From Candidatus Omnitrophota bacterium (lineage in GTDB: Bacteria; Omnitrophota; Gorgyraeia; Gygaellales; Profunditerraquicolaceae), in assembly GCA_020061545.1 (NCBI GenBank), contig JAGUYA010000161.1:1-7290 (forward strand): DNA of 7,290 bases. The letters run 5' to 3'. A model generated the notes under the pieces. The model was not told the DNA's origin. It made no database searches and worked only from the letters and a program-made list of their open reading frames with translations. Position numbers and translations under genes: made by a program. Below are positions 5,729-7,290 of this stretch, one piece after another (position 1 is the stretch's first letter; each line of letters opens with the position of its first letter).

Positions 5729-6558
5729 GATTGCCCTTTTATTTTATCTTCCTGGTTCTTAAATAATTTTAGTCTTTTCTCTAATTCCTCAAAATCCACC
5801 TGGTGCGCATCAAAGTCCGGGCCGTCTACGCAACCAAATACGGTTTTTCCGCCGACAGTACAACGACAGGAACCGCACATGCCCGTGGCATCCACCATTA
5901 TAGGATTAAGGCTGACTATGGTTTTTATTCCATAATTTTTGGTTAATTCAGAAACTGCCTTCATCATCGGAACCGGCCCTATGCAATAAACTAAATCCGG
6001 ATATTTAGTATGCGTGGATTTTTCTACCACATCGAATAGGTCTTTTAGGGCATCGGTAACAAAACCTTTTCGGCTATAAGAACCGTCATCGGTAGTAATA
6101 AACAACTCATCGCAAGTTTCTCGCATTTTATCTTCTAAGATTAATAATTCTTTAGAGCGGCTGCCGATTATGCCTATAACACGATTACCCGCCTCTTTAA
6201 AAGCCCGGGAAACCGGATAAACCTCAGCAATTCCCACCCCACCGCCGATACAAATCACGGTTCCTATTTTTTTTACCTCTGTAGGATGGCCTAAAGGACC
6301 TAAGATATGCTCTATATAATCACCCGGATTAAGTCTGCCTAATTTTTCAGTGGTAAAGCCGACTTGCTGAAAGATTAAATTAATCGTTCCTTTATCCTTA
6401 TCCCAGTCTGCCAAAGTTAAAGGTATGCGTTCGCCTCTTTCATCAATGATGATGACGACAAATTGTCCGGCCTTGGCTTTTTTAGCTACAAGTGGCACCT
6501 CTACCGTAATCTGGGTTATCTCTTGGGCTAATTCTTTCTTACAAATTATTTTAAACAT
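5725..6558 (-). CDS. nfnA: NADH-dependent ferredoxin:NADP+ oxidoreductase, FAD/[2Fe-2S] subunit (NfnA / sulfide dehydrogenase beta-like)
   Basis: 277 residues, close to the ~280 usual for NfnA. Together with NfnB it reversibly couples NADPH, ferredoxin and NAD+ by flavin-based electron bifurcation in the cytoplasm; NfnA carries an FAD, the NAD(H) site and a [2Fe-2S] cluster. Visible are the flavin-binding RIPLTLADWD (~44-53), the nucleotide-fold GGGVGIAEVYPVSRAF (~124-139), and the C-terminal PIMVDATGMCGSCRC with a later FGCVDGPDFDAH. This fits the Asp(Cys)3 cluster ligation reported for the Pyrococcus homologue. The ATG at 6558 is chosen because MFKIICKKELAQ matches the usual family N-terminus. 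An in-frame TTG at 6627 would add 23 hydrophobic residues encoded wholly by the inverted repeat. AAGGA lies only 2 nt before the ATG, a poor spacing. The TGA overlaps the next start by 4 bp. A sulfide dehydrogenase or other ferredoxin-NADP reductase role is the alternative. Confidence 0.9.
   Translation of the reverse strand: MFKIICKKELAQEITQITVEVPLVAKKAKAGQFVVIIIDERGERIPLTLADWDKDKGTINLIFQQVGFTTEKLGRLNPGDYIEHILGPLGHPTEVKKIGTVICIGGGVGIAEVYPVSRAFKEAGNRVIGIIGSRSKELLILEDKMRETCDELFITTDDGSYSRKGFVTDALKDLFDVVEKSTHTKYPDLVYCIGPVPMMKAVSELTKNYGIKTIVSLNPIMVDATGMCGSCRCTVGGKTVFGCVDGPDFDAHQVDFEELEKRLKLFKNQEDKIKGQS
5734..5738 (-). promoter_or_regulatory. Ribosome binding site of the MgtE-N/CBS gene
   Basis: AAGGG on the minus strand, 5 nt before the ATG at 5728 and inside the end of nfnA. 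It supports the ATGA-overlap start over a later in-frame Met (residue 17). Confidence 0.6.
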
Positions 6559-6570
6559 AATCCTTAGTAA

Positions 6571-6698
6571 AATCCAAATTTCAAATATTACCAATACTAC
6601 CAAATAAATCCCAATTTCAAAATCCAAAAAAGATAACCTTTGGGATTTGGGATTTTGGGTTTATTTTGGATTTGGTAGTATTTGGATTTGGGATTTTT
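6571..6698. repeat. Long imperfect inverted repeat of TTTGGGATTTGG-like units between apbE and nfnA
   Basis: The 144-bp gap between apbE and nfnA is almost entirely this element. The right arm (about 6640-6698) is a run of degenerate TTTGGGATTTGG units. The left arm (about 6571-6630) is its imperfect reverse complement; the best matched block is CAATACTACCAAAT (6592-6605) against ATTTGGTAGTATTTG (6669-6683). The arms are separated by about 9 bp. Transcribed, it could fold into a long A/U-rich hairpin. No T-run follows the arm nearest nfnA, so it does not look like an intrinsic terminator. The left arm supplies an artificial upstream extension of the nfnA reading frame. Confidence 0.75.
6585..6614 (-). 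promoter_or_regulatory. Possible sigma-70-like promoter before nfnA
   Basis: On the minus strand TTGGGA (6609-6614) and TAATAT (6585-6590) are 18 bp apart, and the second lies 26 bp before the nfnA ATG at 6558, so a transcript would have a short leader. The boxes sit inside a low-complexity AT-rich repeat where chance matches are common, so this is only a candidate. Confidence 0.2.
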
Positions 6699-6702
6699 CA
6701 TT

Positions 6703-7290
6703 CTATATCTGGTCTTCCTCGATTATCTCTACTTCTACATCCTTAAATTTCTTTGCTAACTCCATACCTTTGTCTTTGCCCAAAACAAATATGGAAGTAG
6801 AAAGGGCATCGGCAGTTAATCCGGAAGGAGCAATAACTGTTACTGACACAATACCGGAATTTGCAGGATATCCGGTCTTAGGATTTAATATATGCGCATA
6901 GCGCTTATTTCCTTTTGTAAAATATTGTTCATAATCCCCCGAGGTTGTCACTGAGCGGTCTTTCAATTCCAGGTAATCTATAAAATCTTCGCCCCGGGGG
7001 CTCTTCACAGCTACCTTCCAGGGTTTGCCAGATCTATCCCCCAGGCAATGGATTTGTCCGCCTGCATTTATCAGACAACTTTTTATTCCCTGTTCTTTCA
7101 ATTTTTTTACTGCGCAATCCACGGCATATCCTTTAGCAATTGCACCTAAGTCTATCTGCATACCGCGAACCTTGAATTTTACCACATTATCCTGGGAATG
7201 AAAAATAATTTTATCAGTGCCGACTAATTCCAATACATTTTTAATTCTTTCTTCTTCGGGCACTGAATATTTTTTTTCTGTAAAACCCCA
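6703..7290 (-). CDS. apbE: FAD:protein FMN transferase (ApbE), C-terminal part, runs off the window
   Basis: Periplasmic or membrane-anchored ApbE enzymes use FAD and Mg2+ to attach FMN covalently to a Thr/Ser of target flavoproteins such as RnfD/RnfG and NqrB/NqrC. The frame stays open to the window edge, so about 195 residues are visible and the N-terminus, including any lipoprotein signal, is missing. A GTG at 7261-7263 could be taken as a start, but the codons before it read WGFTEKKYS, which matches the family's LWGF segment, so it is internal. Family signatures follow in order: IDLGAIAKGYAVD (flavin/metal site), LINAGGQIHCLG, GKPWKVAVKSPR, SVTTSGDYEQYF, RYAHILNPKTGYP and TADALSTSIFVLG, the last carrying the Asp/Thr that help bind Mg2+. 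The family is normally 300-350 residues, so roughly a third is off-window. Stop is TAG at 6703-6705. The target flavoprotein is not in the window. The family call is firm. Confidence 0.95.
   Translation of the reverse strand, partial: WGFTEKKYSVPEEERIKNVLELVGTDKIIFHSQDNVVKFKVRGMQIDLGAIAKGYAVDCAVKKLKEQGIKSCLINAGGQIHCLGDRSGKPWKVAVKSPRGEDFIDYLELKDRSVTTSGDYEQYFTKGNKRYAHILNPKTGYPANSGIVSVTVIAPSGLTADALSTSIFVLGKDKGMELAKKFKDVEVEIIEEDQI

Noticed and set aside
5696..5935. 79-codon plus-strand open frame
   Set aside because: Antisense to the nfnA [2Fe-2S] motif region; a shadow frame.
7261..7263. GTG as the start of the ApbE gene
   Set aside because: The frame is open to the window edge and the preceding codons encode the conserved WGF segment, so the gene is truncated by the window, not short.

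Overview
The window is a tightly packed, AT-leaning bacterial segment. All seven genes lie on the minus strand and are transcribed from high to low coordinates. The order is apbE (cut by the right edge), nfnA, an MgtE-N/CBS sensor-like protein, an Nramp-family transporter, nfnB, panB and an unrecognised membrane-anchored protein. Two junctions (nfnA/sensor and sensor/Nramp) are 4-bp ATGA overlaps and three others have gaps of 2, 18 and 13 bp, so the genes from nfnA onward look like one operon. Gene content (NfnAB, ApbE, CBS/MgtE-N plus Nramp) and the many short repeats inside genes suggest an uncultured anaerobic lineage, perhaps Omnitrophota-like. That assignment is a weak inference; nothing here is a taxonomic marker.

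Right end (6559-7290): the C-terminal ~195 residues of an ApbE flavin transferase, then a 144-bp gap filled by a long imperfect inverted repeat of TTTGGGATTTGG-like units. Next comes nfnA, whose real start is most likely the ATG at 6558; the in-frame TTG further upstream lies inside the repeat. NfnA is the FAD/[2Fe-2S] subunit of an electron-bifurcating NADH-dependent ferredoxin:NADP+ oxidoreductase.

Centre (3051-5728): a two-gene metal cassette lies between nfnA and its partner nfnB. The first protein has a probable duplicated PRC-barrel-like N-terminus, an MgtE N domain and a CBS pair, but no MgtE channel domain. The second is an 11-helix Nramp protein in which the family DPGN motif reads DAGG and the metal-binding methionine of the MPH motif is alanine. 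Together they suggest a magnesium (or broad divalent metal) transporter of the NRMT type, paired with a detached Mg2+-sensor module taken from MgtE. This is the most interesting candidate system in the window.

Left half (8-3048): nfnB, which carries two N-terminal Cys clusters and FAD/NAD(P) domains, has acquired three unrelated repeats in frame: a CAACTGA tandem repeat in the interdomain linker, a GC-rich palindrome in a loop, and a TTACTAGTTACT repeat that supplies its last residues and stop codon. A fourth, branched palindrome encodes the Nramp C-terminal tail and sits just before the nfnB start. panB (pantothenate/CoA synthesis) and a 237-residue protein of unknown function finish the operon. 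I see no RNA genes, CRISPR array, transposase or clear intrinsic terminator.
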